Source: Ariolimax columbianus (lineage: Eukaryota; Mollusca; Gastropoda; Stylommatophora; Arionidae). Taken from it: a stretch of 64,000 bases of DNA. The stretch is from contig JAVGWX010000004.1 of the NCBI GenBank assembly GCA_036924085.1, positions 43,604,793 through 43,668,792 of the forward strand, written 5' to 3'. The notes under the pieces were generated by a model. It was not told the origin of the DNA. It did not search any database and was given only the letters and a program-made list of their open reading frames with translations. Of this stretch, positions 46,499 through 56,858 are shown in pieces (within the stretch, counting starts at the first letter, position 1; each line of letters opens with the position of its first letter). The translations under genes and the position numbers were made by a program.

Positions 46499-46662
46499 CT
46501 TCAACATACAACCAGGATGAGGTGCTGACATCATTACACTGGCAGGTGTACTTTCCCCCATCCTCCAGCTTCACATGATTGACAGTCAGTTTGTAATCAT
46601 CATGGTCTGACTCAAAGTGATACTTGTGACCATGGAAAATCTCCAGCTTGTTTTTAAACCAC
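46499..46662 (-). CDS. Giant muscle-type protein, exon 4: second half of Ig domain 1
   Basis: The minus-strand exon follows the acceptor CATGTTTCAG (from 46663) and ends at donor GTAAAAAT (46491-46498). Its first base completes the Lys codon left open by the exon at 50468-50571 (phase 2), then WFKNKLEIFHGHKYHF follows. The F-strand signature is KLEDGGKYTCQC and the last strand SSWLYVE. It ends in phase 1, matching the next exon at 43184. Core Trp, Tyr and F-strand Cys are present, giving a standard I-set second half. Confidence 0.92.
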
Positions 46663-46769
46663 CTGAAACATGAAAACACATACTTAACTTCTATATACTG
46701 GTTTATAACACTCTGCAAAGTCAGTATACAACCAGTTTCTTTCACTCCACTTGATCTAAAAATAATTGT

Positions 46770-48340
46770 TCATTCATCTATTTCTGAATGCATTAACGAC
46801 CCTCTCTATTTCCTGTGATAATGCATTACAAGCATTCACCACTCTCTAACAAAATATTTAGTAATATCTAACATGGACCTTTCTTTAATTAATTTATAAC
46901 TGTGCCCTCCTGTTCTTGCAGTTGGTTGTACTTTGAAAAACTTGTAATAGTCTAATTTATCCTTTCTCTTGTTAATCTTATAAACCTGTATTCAATCACC
47001 TTGAATTCTTAATATTTCTAGACATTGTAGACCAGTTTTCTGAGTCTTTACTCATTGCTATAATTCTGGAAAACCCACAATCAGTTTTGTTGCTGTTCTT
47101 TGTTTCCTTTTCAGCATGTTTAGATTTGCTCTACGATAAGGACTGCACATCTTTGTCTTAATCGACCTGTACTTCTATAGGGACATAAGCTACTGTGCAG
47201 GTTCTATCTCTGGTGTGAGCTAGATGTAGCCAGTAGGAGGATTTCCTGCTTGGTGAGCTTGGCTCTAGCAGCTTATTACTCCACTATGGAAAGTGGTTAA
47301 CTGATGTGCAAGTCCATCTTAATAGACTCAAACACTAGAGCAAAGTAGACCCGCAGCCTGTCAGGCGCCATCTATGCTGCTCTTAGCAAACCGCCTAACC
47401 ATGGCCGGTGTTATGCTATGTCACACAGTTAGTCGCCTCTTACGACATGCTCTCTGTGGAACTGCACACCTGAACACATAATCCAATCTAGGTCTAACTA
47501 ATACTCTATGCAGTTAGCTTGATTATCACTTCCTTATTCCTATGTTTAATGTTTCTTTTTATACCACCAAGCATTGCATTTGCCTTTTTCACTGCTATCT
47601 GGCCTTGTTCACTCACTTTACCTGTATGATCTATTATAACCCTTAAGTCTCTTTCCTTTTCTATCTTCCAAATATTGTTATCTCTCAGCCAGTAATCATA
47701 TTCTATATTGGATCTACCCATGTAGATGACTGTACATCTATAATTTAACTCCACCTGCCAGCTCTCAGACTATTTTTGAATTGTATATAAGTTATAAATC
47801 CTATCTCTACATATATTCACCTTTGTTTTAGATTAGACACCTCTGCATAGTTTTGTGACATCTGTAAAGTTTGCTATCATGGATCCAATTTCATTATTGA
47901 AATCATTTATATATATCAATAACAAAATTGATCTCAACACCGAGCCGAGCCCTTGACCTCACATTACTCAAAGTACTCCTTATTTATGCCCATTCGCTGC
48001 CTTCTTCATGTTAACCAATTTTCAATCCATTTGGCAACTTCACTACCTCCTCCATGTGATTTCAACTTCCTAAACAATCTTTTATGAGGTACTCTATCAA
48101 AGGCCTTGGTGAAATCTAGATAAATAACATGCACATGCTCCACTATATCTATTATTTTAGTAACCTCCTCCATGAATTCTAATAGATTTGTTAACCACGA
48201 TTTCCCATTAGTAACTCCATGTTAACTATTCCTGATTAGGTTAAACTTGTTTAAATCCAATACAATGTTTTCTTTTATTGTTGACTCTAAAATTTTGCTG
48301 ACTATGCTAGTTAAACTCACAATTCTATAATTTGTTGGAT
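46770..48340 (-). mobile_element. LINE TTAAG-tail family (copy D4), split by an insertion
   Basis: The minus strand shows the same protein order as D5: RT pieces near 48100 (the PDFTKAFDRVPHK-type region), RT C-terminus, KCTVIYMGRSN near 47720, the VSEQGQIAVKKANAMLGG block near 47600, and the conserved 3' block near 46800. A 300-bp insertion with duplicated ends sits at 47161-47463. Many stops. Confidence 0.8.
47161..47463 (-). mobile_element. SINE-like insertion in LINE copy D4
   Basis: About 300 bases interrupt the LINE. The flanks carry a duplicated site: ACTGCACATCT at 47147-47157 and ACTGCACACCT at 47461-47471, near identical. The minus strand has ATGTCGTAAGAGGCGACTAA near 47432-47450, an inverted-repeat motif found in decayed form at several other sites of the window. 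No tRNA head is clear and no ORF is present. Confidence 0.7.
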
Positions 48341-48469
48341 CTGATTTTTTTACTTTGATAAAAATTCACAAAATTCCCTGTTCATACTTAGCACAAAGAA
48401 ATTGAGTGGTTACTAGTTAGTAGACCTGAATGGACCCAGCTCAATTCCAGAACGACTATTATTTCACTT

Positions 48470-49110
48470 TCATATCCAACATGTAAAGCAACGCTTTCAC
48501 AGCGACCACAAAAATCTCCAGCGGGTTCGAGAGCTCAAGTACCTGAAAAGTGCTTTCACTGATGATGGTAGAGTGGACAGAAAGAAATCACATCGTATTC
48601 AGAAAGCAAGCAATGTCCACTACCAGCTTGCACCGATTCTAAAACAACCCGGAGTGCAACTTTCAACTAAGAGGAGGTTGATCTACAAACTTTTCATTCC
48701 TACTTTGTGTTACTATCATGGTCCTTATTGGAACGTCACAAGAAAAGGATTCAGAGCTGTGAGATATGCTGTGTGCAAAGTGGAGTTGGCAAGTCCATCC
48801 AAGACCGTTTCCGAAACACCACGTTGAGGCAGATGTTAGGAACGAACACAGTAAATGCCTACATTGAAGCCCAACAAATCAAGTGGTTTGGCCACTTGGT
48901 ACGAATGTGTTATGACCAGCCAGCAACAAGAGCCTATCACATGCAAGTATCGAGTACTTGTAAAAGAGGACGCCCTCGTTGCAGATGCAAGAAACACTTG
49001 GAAGGTTCCACTTGATGACCTCACAAGCTTCTCACCTGGCCCAAACAAGAGATCTACTCATCTCGCCTTTCTGCAACGCAGCATGGCAAGAGCAGTAGGA
49101 CAATAGAAGA
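48470..49110 (+). mobile_element. LINE C-terminal fragment
   Basis: The plus strand reads ELKYLKSAFTDDGRVDRK, then KRRLIYKLFIPTLCYYHG, and after a frameshift IQDRFRNTTLRQMLGTN, IKWFGHLVRMCYDQPATRAY and a basic RGRPRCRC end. It has an AAG-rich tail (AAGAAGAAAAA). Same family as 5165-5535. Confidence 0.8.
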
Positions 49111-50467
49111 AGAAAAAATATCCATTATTTAGTGATTATATATTTTTGGGGTTCTTAAAATACTGCACTTTTGTAATCATTGTTGTTGCTCTGTTCACAT
49201 TTCTTTTTGAAAAACTGAAGACAAATAAGAAAAATTTGGGATGTGAAGACAATATGGCTAGAAACAAAAAATGGTAATCTCAAGTACTGGAGTGCTCAAA
49301 AGACAGTAGTCTGTGAAGAGAATTTGATCATTTATCATAACACAAGATGGAAAAAATTCCACTCAATTTTTTTAAATTTAATTTTGTTGTTCTTCTAATC
49401 CATGGGAAAATGTGTTAGTTGGTCTTATATTACTGTTTTGGGCATAGGGTTTCTAGAGCTTTCTTTTCAACTCACATGCTACTTCACACTCTTCAAGTTT
49501 TTCACCTGTGTGAATCACAGGGTTGGAGAGTATTCTACCCCAGAAAAGTTAGACTGCACTGTAGTGATAGTCGCTTCTTACAATATTTTTACAGAGCAGC
49601 AGTGTTCCTGCTCTAATTTCCGTCTTAAACAGAACATTACCAGAAACGTTGGTCTTATGGTCACCTTGTCAATATGTCCAGAAATTTAAACACATAAAAT
49701 GTATTTTCAATGACAACATAGAACTAGTCTTGCTTTTCATATTTTTGTATCCATCTAGAAATAATCATTTAGCTTCTTTAGCACATAGAACCCAGCACCC
49801 GTTATTGGAATGAAAATAATAGCATTCACTGTTCCCTATCATCCATATCACAAAAAGATGACGGTGTGGTTGAGAATGAGTCTGGTAATCTGATCAGGTA
49901 AAACAAAGTGCTACAGAATCTTCCACAGCAGAAGCATATAAATGCTTGGGTGCTGACTTTTTATCAGAACATCAACAAATAGAACAGTATACCATATATT
50001 AGTTATACAAGGATATACAATACCACAGAATTCTTATAATAAATTCTACATTTATTTGATTAAGTTATTCCACTTCTATGATGGTGTTTGGAGGAATGTT
50101 TTTTTTTATTGCAGTTGATTATTTTTATAGGTTGGTGTAACCAATCCCATGCCCCACTCTCATTAGTCACCTCTAACAACATTCCTGGTTTCAGTTCTCT
50201 TTGCTCCTGTTCCAGGGTATGATTACATACATACAATGAGTACTCTAAATTATAGTTCTCTTTTTCAATACTCTACTGCTATAACATAAGATGAATGATA
50301 GATAGAAGGAAAATAGTGAAGATTGAGGATGAGAAGTTTAAAGGATATATTTGCTTGTATGTACTTACTTATTTAAAACTTTTCAGATTAAATAATTGAA
50401 GATACAGTGCTAGAATAGGGTCTACACCTTTGAAAATTATATATTATTTCATATATTAGACACTTAC

Positions 50468-50571
50468 TTCACTTTGGCATCAGATTTACAGAATTCTGCG
50501 GTAAAAGTGATGGAAGGGGTGCCTTCTATTGTTTTGATGTCTTCCATTTCTGCATTAAATTTGTCTGGCTC
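50468..50571 (-). CDS. Giant muscle-type protein, exon 3: first half of Ig domain 1
   Basis: The minus-strand exon follows the acceptor TTTTTATAG (from 50572) and ends at donor GTAAGTG (50461-50467). It encodes 34 residues in phase 0, starting EPDKFNAEMEDIKTIEG and ending with two bases of a Lys codon (phase 2). Joined with the next exon it reads AKVKWFKNKLE across the junction. The residue 11 before the Trp, normally the B-strand Cys, is Ala (ITFTAEFC), with a Cys three residues later. Such loss is tolerated in cytoplasmic I-set domains, which do not form the disulfide. Confidence 0.92.
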
Positions 50572-50884
50572 CTATAAAAAAACAAATTTAGCATCGTGTT
50601 ATTTTATATTTTGTGTCACAAAAATTCCTATCCCTTGAGAATTTCTGAAAAATAATGTACATATGAGTATTTGTAAATGGGCTATATATATTTACATATG
50701 TATTATAAATATATTTATATTTAAATTAAGAAAATAGATGGAAAAACAAAAGGACATCTAGAAGTGATGAAATGGTCAAAGAATCAACAGATGGTTTTGG
50801 ACTGAATCGATCAATAATGCTGCTAGGCATCACAACACATAATATATCCTTTTTATTTACTTTAAATGTGTTTGTATTTCAGGT

Positions 50885-51970
50885 TATAAATATAGTATAG
50901 TATTCTGGCATGTCATTTCAGACAGGCTCCTCCAGGCACGACTGAAATATAAACATGGACATCTCACAATAATAGTTGCCTATGCTCCCACAGATGAGGC
51001 TCAACCCCAGGAAAAGACGACTTTTACCAGGATCTGGCCGGTGCATCAGTCACAGTTCCCTCTCATGATGAAATCATCCTACTGGGCGATTTCAGGTTCC
51101 CAGTATAGTGGTTATGAATCGGTCCATTTATCACAGAAGAATATCTTAGGAGAGTATACCCACCAGAAACATGGATACAGGTATATACAGATGGCTCATC
51201 TAACAAAGCCACATCCAATGAAGGTGGAGGGGTCTATTACATACTAAGGAATGGAGAAGAAAAAACTCAAGTATTAACAACGGGAACAAATTCCAGTAAT
51301 TTCCGTGCAAAAGCAGAGGCACTGAAGGCCGCAGCTGAGCATGTAATCCAAGATAAATATATCCACCAAGAAAACATAGTATTTCTGACTGAGGCCGCGT
51401 CAGTAATAGCAGCGCTAAAACAACACAAAGATGAAGATCTCGAGCAATGTATGTTCTCCCTGAGAACAGCTCTCAGCAGAACACCCAAGGTTGGTCATAC
51501 AGTGGATCCCATCCCACTGCAATATTGAAGGCAATGAAACTGCAGACAAACTAGCAAAGAGTGTAGGAGCATCCCCACAAACAGACCTGAGTATCACATA
51601 TAATGAGGCCAAGACCATAATTAAAGCCAACTTCAGGATAAAATGGACTGATCAAAACCCCGGCTTCCGAAAAGAAGACAGCTACTTTAACTTAACTAGA
51701 GAATAGCAAGTCATCATCTTCAGATTGAGAACTGGGCATAAGAGACTCAAGAGTCTTCTTTACAACAAAATGAGGATTAGGACAGATGAGAGGTGCCCAT
51801 GTGGGGAGCATATCATGACCGTGGAACACATCCTACAAAGCTGCATGCTTACGCAGGAAAAGAGAACAATGCTGGCCTCGAGAGACAGATATGAGACAGA
51901 AGTTGAATGGAGATGAAACAGCCTTACAAACAATGGTGTCCTTTGTACGAGAAACCGGAACCTTGATCTA
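50885..51970 (+). mobile_element. LINE family F: endonuclease scrap and RNase H domain
   Basis: The plus strand starts with an endonuclease scrap (KHGHLTIIVAYAPTDE near 50960). It then reads ETWIQVYTDGSSNKATSNEG (RNase H start with intact TDGSS) near 51160, NFRAKAEALKAAAEHVI near 51310, and VIQWIPSHCNIEGNETADKL near 51490. A C-terminal KMRIRTDERCPCGEHIM and VEHILQSC zinc-binding motif follow. The reverse transcriptase is deleted, and a frameshift splits RNase H near 51490. Confidence 0.85.
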
Positions 51971-51999
51971 AGGATGAACGAAGAAGAAGAAGAAGAAGA

Positions 52000-53018
52000 A
52001 TCGTTCCTGGGCTTGTTCGGCAGTGGAAATGCAAATGACAACTCAGGCTGGATTCTGTCATTCTGTGCCACCTACAATCTGAAGATCACTGGCACATGGT
52101 ATCGCAGCTTAGACATACACTGCCACACATGGGTCTTCAACGACCAAAGGACTAGGAAGGAACTCGACCACATCCTTGTGAGAAGTCTTGCCAGGGTGAC
52201 TTCCTGTCGTGTCTTCCACTTGCTGATGATCATGTACTCCATCAGCCCTTATGTCCCTCCAAAACCTGTGCCGACCCCAAGGTATAATATCCAACTTTTC
52301 AAGGCTAACCCAAGCATCGCAGAGAAATATGGAGAGGATGTCAGGGGAAACCTAGCTGCAGTAGACCCCCTACCTGATGACCCAGAGGCAACATGGGCAG
52401 TCATAAAGAACACCACACGTCAGGCTGCCAAGCTAATCACCGGTCCAAGGTCTCCAAAGCGTCAGCAATGGCTCTCCGATGACTTGTATGACATCTTACT
52501 CCAAAAGAACTCAGCCAGGCTTTGCAACGACCACGCCGAATGACGATGGCTGAAAGGACAATTCCGCACGGCGACCAGGGCAGACAAGGAACGTTTTCTA
52601 AACTAAATTGCATTCAGAAACTCAGAGATGGACGAGCGGCTTTCTCGGATCACATCCCGCTGGAGCTGTTGAAATATGCCATCAACCCGATCAGCTCTGC
52701 CCTCTATCACTTATTCCTGCAAGTATGGAGGACAGGTCCCAGCCGACTGGCGCGATGGAATCATCGTCTCCCTGTATAAAGGCAAGGGAAGTCGCAAAGA
52801 CTGCAGTAATTATAATTACAGGCCTATAACACTACTCTCGATTCTAGGGAAGGTGTTTGCTCACATGCTACTGGCCAGTTTCAAGCCTCTATTGAACACA
52901 AAATGCCGCCCACAACAGTCTGGCTTCATCACAGGTCTTTTACAACCAACGCTATCATTGTTCTGCGCCTCCTCGCCAAACTGCACCACGCCTTCAATCA
53001 CCCCTTGTGCGCTGCATT
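52000..53018 (+). mobile_element. LINE family A, 5' part (split copy)
   Basis: The plus strand reads an endonuclease C-terminus (FNDQRTRKELDHILV near 52150), a linker (RQAAKLITGPRSPKRQQW near 52430), and RT fingers (VPADWRDGIIVSLYKGKGSR near 52740, then CSNYNYRPITLLSILGKVF). It breaks off at 53018 within the sequence that should continue at 54383 (NHPLCAAF joined to DFKSAFDSID). Confidence 0.88.
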
Positions 53019-54198
53019 TAACTTAACTTAACTTAACTTAACATCTTTATACTGGTTTAGAAGACCCTGCAGAGTCTGTATACAACCAGTTACATTTACA
53101 TCACCTTGCTCTAAAATCTATGCGCATCCAGTTTATTCTTAAATGCATTAACTGTCCCTGCCTCCACTACCTCCCCTGGCAATGCATTCCGAGCAGACAC
53201 CACTCTCTGACTAAAAAAATATTTCCTAATATCTAACCTGGACCTCTCTTCAATCAGCTTGTAGCTATGCCCTCGTGTTATTGTAGGTGGCTGTATTTTA
53301 AAAAACTTGTTATAGTCTAATTTATCGATTCCTCTGATCATCTTATAAACCTGTATTAAGTCACCACGAATTCTTCGCTCTTCGAGACACTGTAGGCCGG
53401 TTTTTCTGAGTCGTTCCTCATAACTGTAATTCTGGAATCCCACTATCATCTTTGTCGCTCTTTTTTGTATTCTTTCTAGCATGTTTATGTCCCCTCTATG
53501 ATAAGGACTCCACACCTGTACACAGTACTCCAATCTAGGTCTAACTAAAGCTTTATACAGTTTGACGATCACGCCTTGCTCCTATGTTTAATATTTCTTT
53601 TTATCATACCTAACATTGCATTTGCCTTTTTCACTGCTACCTTAACTTGCTCACTCACCTTTCCTGTATGATCTATTATAACCCCTAGGTCCCTTTCCTT
53701 ATCTATCTTTCTAATATTGTTTTCTCCCATTCTGTAATTATGTTCCATATTGGATCTACCCATGTGGATGACTGTACATTTATCTACATTAAACTCCATT
53801 TGCCAGCTTACAGACCATTCTCGAATTTTATCTAAATCCGACATCAATATATCCACTTCCGCTTTAGATGAGACACTACTGCATAGTTTTGTGTCATCAG
53901 CAAATTTTGCAATCATGGATCTCATATCAATGTCCAAATCATTTATATATATCAAGAACAAAATTGGTCCCAAAACCGAGCGCTGTGGCACACCACTTTT
54001 CACTTCACTCCACTCAGAGTACTCCTTATTTATGCCCACCCTCTGCCTTCTTCCCGTTAACCAATTTTCAATCCATTTGGCAACTTCGCCACCTATTCCA
54101 TGTGATTTTAACTTTCGAAATAATCTTTGATGAGGTACTCTATCAAAGGCCTTTGCAAAGTCTAGATAAATAACATCCACTGGCTCCCCTTTATCTAT
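53019..54198 (-). mobile_element. LINE TTAAG-tail family (copy D5), inserted in family A
   Basis: This is the best preserved family D copy. The minus strand reads LDFAKAFDRVPHQRL, GVPQRSVLGPILFLIYINDL, MIAKFADDTKLCSSV (intact ADD), KCTVIHMGRSNMEHN and, after one stop or frameshift near 53570, LYKALVRPRLEYCVQVWSPY and IQKRATKMIVGFQNYSYEER. Its 3' tail AACTTAACTTAACTTAACTT joins family A at 53019. It is 5' truncated at 54198, where a family B scrap begins. Confidence 0.93.
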
Positions 54199-54382
54199 GG
54201 AGTGTAGAACACTGTCACTTTCACTATGAGACCACATCTGCAACACCGTCATCAGGAGTGATACCTGCTTCAATGATGTCACAGATGCAGCGTTCATAAG
54301 AAAGTACAGGTGCGCAGACCACATGGTACGCATGCCTGACAATAGATGGACACGTAAAGTAATGTCATGGTGGTCCTACACC
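54199..54382 (+). mobile_element. Family B scrap between D5 and A, inverted to B2
   Basis: GTGTAGAACACTGTCACTTT through GACACGTAAAGTAATGTCATG and GTGGTCCTACACCTATAATCG is the reverse complement of 55757-55938, and close to 27700-27895. It forms an inverted pair with B2 about 1.4 kb away. It fills the gap between the 5' end of D5 and the point where family A resumes. Confidence 0.85.
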
Positions 54383-55495
54383 TATAATCGTGGACTTTAA
54401 GTCCGCCTTCGACTCGATTGATCGGCCGGCTCTATGGAAAGCCCTCCAAGGAATAGGCCCTCATGCCCCCCTGTTAATTCTGATCAAGAAGCTATACAAG
54501 GACACCGGTGCCAGAATTCGGCTGGGTGGCGCTCTCTCTGACAGATTCTCCACGACTTCTGGTGTCAGACAGGGATGTGTTCTTGCCCCCAACCTATTCT
54601 GCAGAGCCGTTGACTGGCTTCTTGACTGCCTCAATGCGAACCAAGAGGATATTGCTATTGATCATTCAACCTTCACTGATCTCACCTATGCGGATGACAT
54701 TGTACTGTTTGGCACAGACAGCTCTGCGCTGCAGCGATCTCTGGAAATGCTAGACAGTGAAATGCCCTCTCTAGGCCTGTCTATATCCTGGGCCAAGAAT
54801 AAAGTTCAGAACCTCGTTTCCGACACAGCTCTCCAGAGTATTGAAACCCAAGGTCACACTGCAGAGGGCACCAACAAATTCATCTATCTCAGTAGCAAGA
54901 TATTATTTGATAGGTGCAGTGGTCCTGATATATCAAGGTGGATCGGACTAGCTGCGTCTGCTATGCACAACCTTTGACGTGTGTGGAGTCATGGTAAGAT
55001 CTCCTTTGAGACAAAAACCAGATCTACCAGTCCTGCATTGTGCCAGTCCTGCTCTATGGCTTCGAAACCTGGACATTGCTGAAACACGACATGTCGAGAC
55101 TAGAGGACTTCCACATGCGCAACCAGCGGCGTATCCTGGTCATCCGATGGCATGACTACATCAGCAATGTGGAGGTATCCGCCAAAACAGACCTTCTTCC
55201 AATCTCAAAAGCACTTGACCGCCAACGAGTTTCTTTGTTTGGTCATGTTCTATGGCTGGACCAGGAAACCCAGGCATACAAGATACTACACAAGTCGATC
55301 CTCAGCGCAAAAAGACTTCCCTCAACCAGATGGAGGCGCAGAAGAGGCCGTCCGCATACGGTATGGCTCCAGGTGATATCTACCTCCACCTCCGCCCTGG
55401 ATGAAGCCTGGAACCACTACATAGCAGTGGGTCATGGATGTGGCCGACCGACGCAACGGGCCTCAGGTCTAAGCAAACATTATTATTATAAATAA
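54383..55495 (+). mobile_element. LINE family A, 3' part (split copy)
   Basis: The plus strand continues DFKSAFDSIDRPALWKALQG, SGVRQGCVLAPNLF, DLTYADDIVLFGTDSS (intact YADD active site), ETWTLLKHDMSRLEDFHM and RRRRGRPHTVWLQ, ending with an ATTATTATTAT tail at about 55480-55492. One frameshift near 54975-55040. With 52000-53018 it is a largely complete second half of a LINE polyprotein. Confidence 0.92.
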
Positions 55496-55585
55496 AAGAC
55501 AGGATATGGTTCACATTATTGAAGACCAGTCCATTACACAGTGATTAAGATTTTAGTTATTACTAAAGTTTGAGGTATTTATATA

Positions 55586-56425
55586 CTGTAATCCTGGTGT
55601 TCACTTAGGCACACTTTGTGCTCTATGCCAGGTTGCCGAATCTCGTCTAAACTCATCTCTGTCCTATGCCATTAAGTACCATGTCGGACCAAGGTCCTGT
55701 TGAAGGCATCTCTCCATCTCATTGGTGGATGTATGTCTGGGGCGACGATTATAGGTGTAGGACCACCATGACATTACTTTACGTGTCCATCTATTGTCAG
55801 GCATGCGTACCATGTGGTCTGCACACCTGTACTTTCTTATCAACGCTGCATCTGTGACATCATTGAAGCAGGTATCACTCCTAATGACGGTGTTGCAGAT
55901 GTGGTCTCATAGTGAAAGTGACAGTGTTCTACACTCCATTGCTTGTTGAGTAGCTTGAAGCCACACCCATGTAATTTTTCATAGGTTCCACACCTCGCAA
56001 CCATATATCATGGCTGGAATGACCAAGCTGTTCAAGGTGTGAGCTCTCGCTTTGTTATTTTTCATCTGTTGAAGTACTGTCTTGATGCGGCTGAAGCTGA
56101 ACCACCCCGCAGCTAATCTTTGAGAGATCTCTTTATACAAGTCATGGGAGTTCGTAATTTCTTGGCCCAAGTAGATGTACGAATAAACGTTTTTGATGGA
56201 ATCATCTCCAAGCCACATTTTCTCGCAAAGACAGAAACGGTTCAGCATGCATTGTGTCTTTAGCTTATTTATTTTTAGACCAACTGTCTTGCTTACATTG
56301 TTGAGCTCTTTCAGGCTTTGCTCAGCTTCCTTGATGCTGTGGCTGATGATGACTATGTCATCCGCAAAGCAGAAGTGGTTGAGCATTTCTCTGCCTATGT
56401 TAATACCCATATCTTCCTAGTATTT
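55586..56425 (-). mobile_element. LINE family B 3' half (copy B2)
   Basis: The minus strand reads LNHFCFADDIVIISHSIKEA (intact FADD), LKINKLKTQCMLNRF, YIYLGQEITNSHDLYKEIS, RIKTVLQQMKNNKARAH and VIPAMIYGCEVWNL, then the 3' block. It is better preserved than B1 and truncated 5' just before the Ig-gene exon at 56464. Confidence 0.9.
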
Positions 56426-56463
56426 ATTTTAAGAAAAGAAAACAAAAGATGAGGCTTTATCAC

Positions 56464-56655
56464 CTCTTTAAAGATTTTTCGTGGCTGCAAAGTTGGCCAA
56501 TCATGGATTACTTCAGCCAGTGATGCTCTGCGTGTCTGCATAGAAGACCGCCTCTGCTGCTGCTGTATCTCCAGAGCCTCAAGCATGTCAGTTGTAACTT
56601 TCTTCATTTGTGTCTCAACTTCTACTGACTGCCTTCGACTGGTCGTTTTGGGGGT
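56464..56655 (-). CDS. Giant muscle-type protein, exon 2: Arg-Arg-x-Ser linker
   Basis: The minus-strand exon follows acceptor CTTACTTATAG (from 56656) and ends at donor GAG|GTGATA (56463/56464). It encodes 64 residues, phase 0 at both ends, starting TPKTTSRRQSVEV and ending RKIFKE. It has three Arg-Arg-x-Ser sites (residues 7-10, 35-38, 42-45), a helical, Gln-rich middle (MLEALEIQQQQ) and the motif RRASLAEVIHDWPTLQ. Known: R-R-x-S is the protein kinase A consensus, and molluscan twitchin is phosphorylated by that kinase in linkers between Ig domains to release muscle catch. From memory those linkers carry RRxSL followed by a VI-x-DWPTL stretch. I therefore infer a twitchin-type regulatory linker. 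The GTGATA donor is not ideal. Confidence 0.8.
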
Positions 56656-56858
56656 CTATAAGTAAGAAGACAAAGTTTCCAGATTAGACCTTGGTTATTT
56701 TCATCTGATAACAAAAGTAAAAAAATAAATAAACATCACAACAAACCCATCCTTCTAATCAAAATGATACCAAAAATGATTCCTGTTTTTAATGAGCTTC
56801 AATAAATTTATTTACTAATATCAATATATATCAATATATATATATATATAATTCATAT

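Noticed and set aside
51974..52543. 189-codon plus-strand ORF as an independent gene
   Set aside because: It reads as the endonuclease end and linker of LINE family A and leads into RT motifs downstream.
53569..54342. Reverse-transcriptase ORF as a host gene
   Set aside because: It has LINE motif order, a TTAAG tail and sister copies, and it interrupts another LINE.
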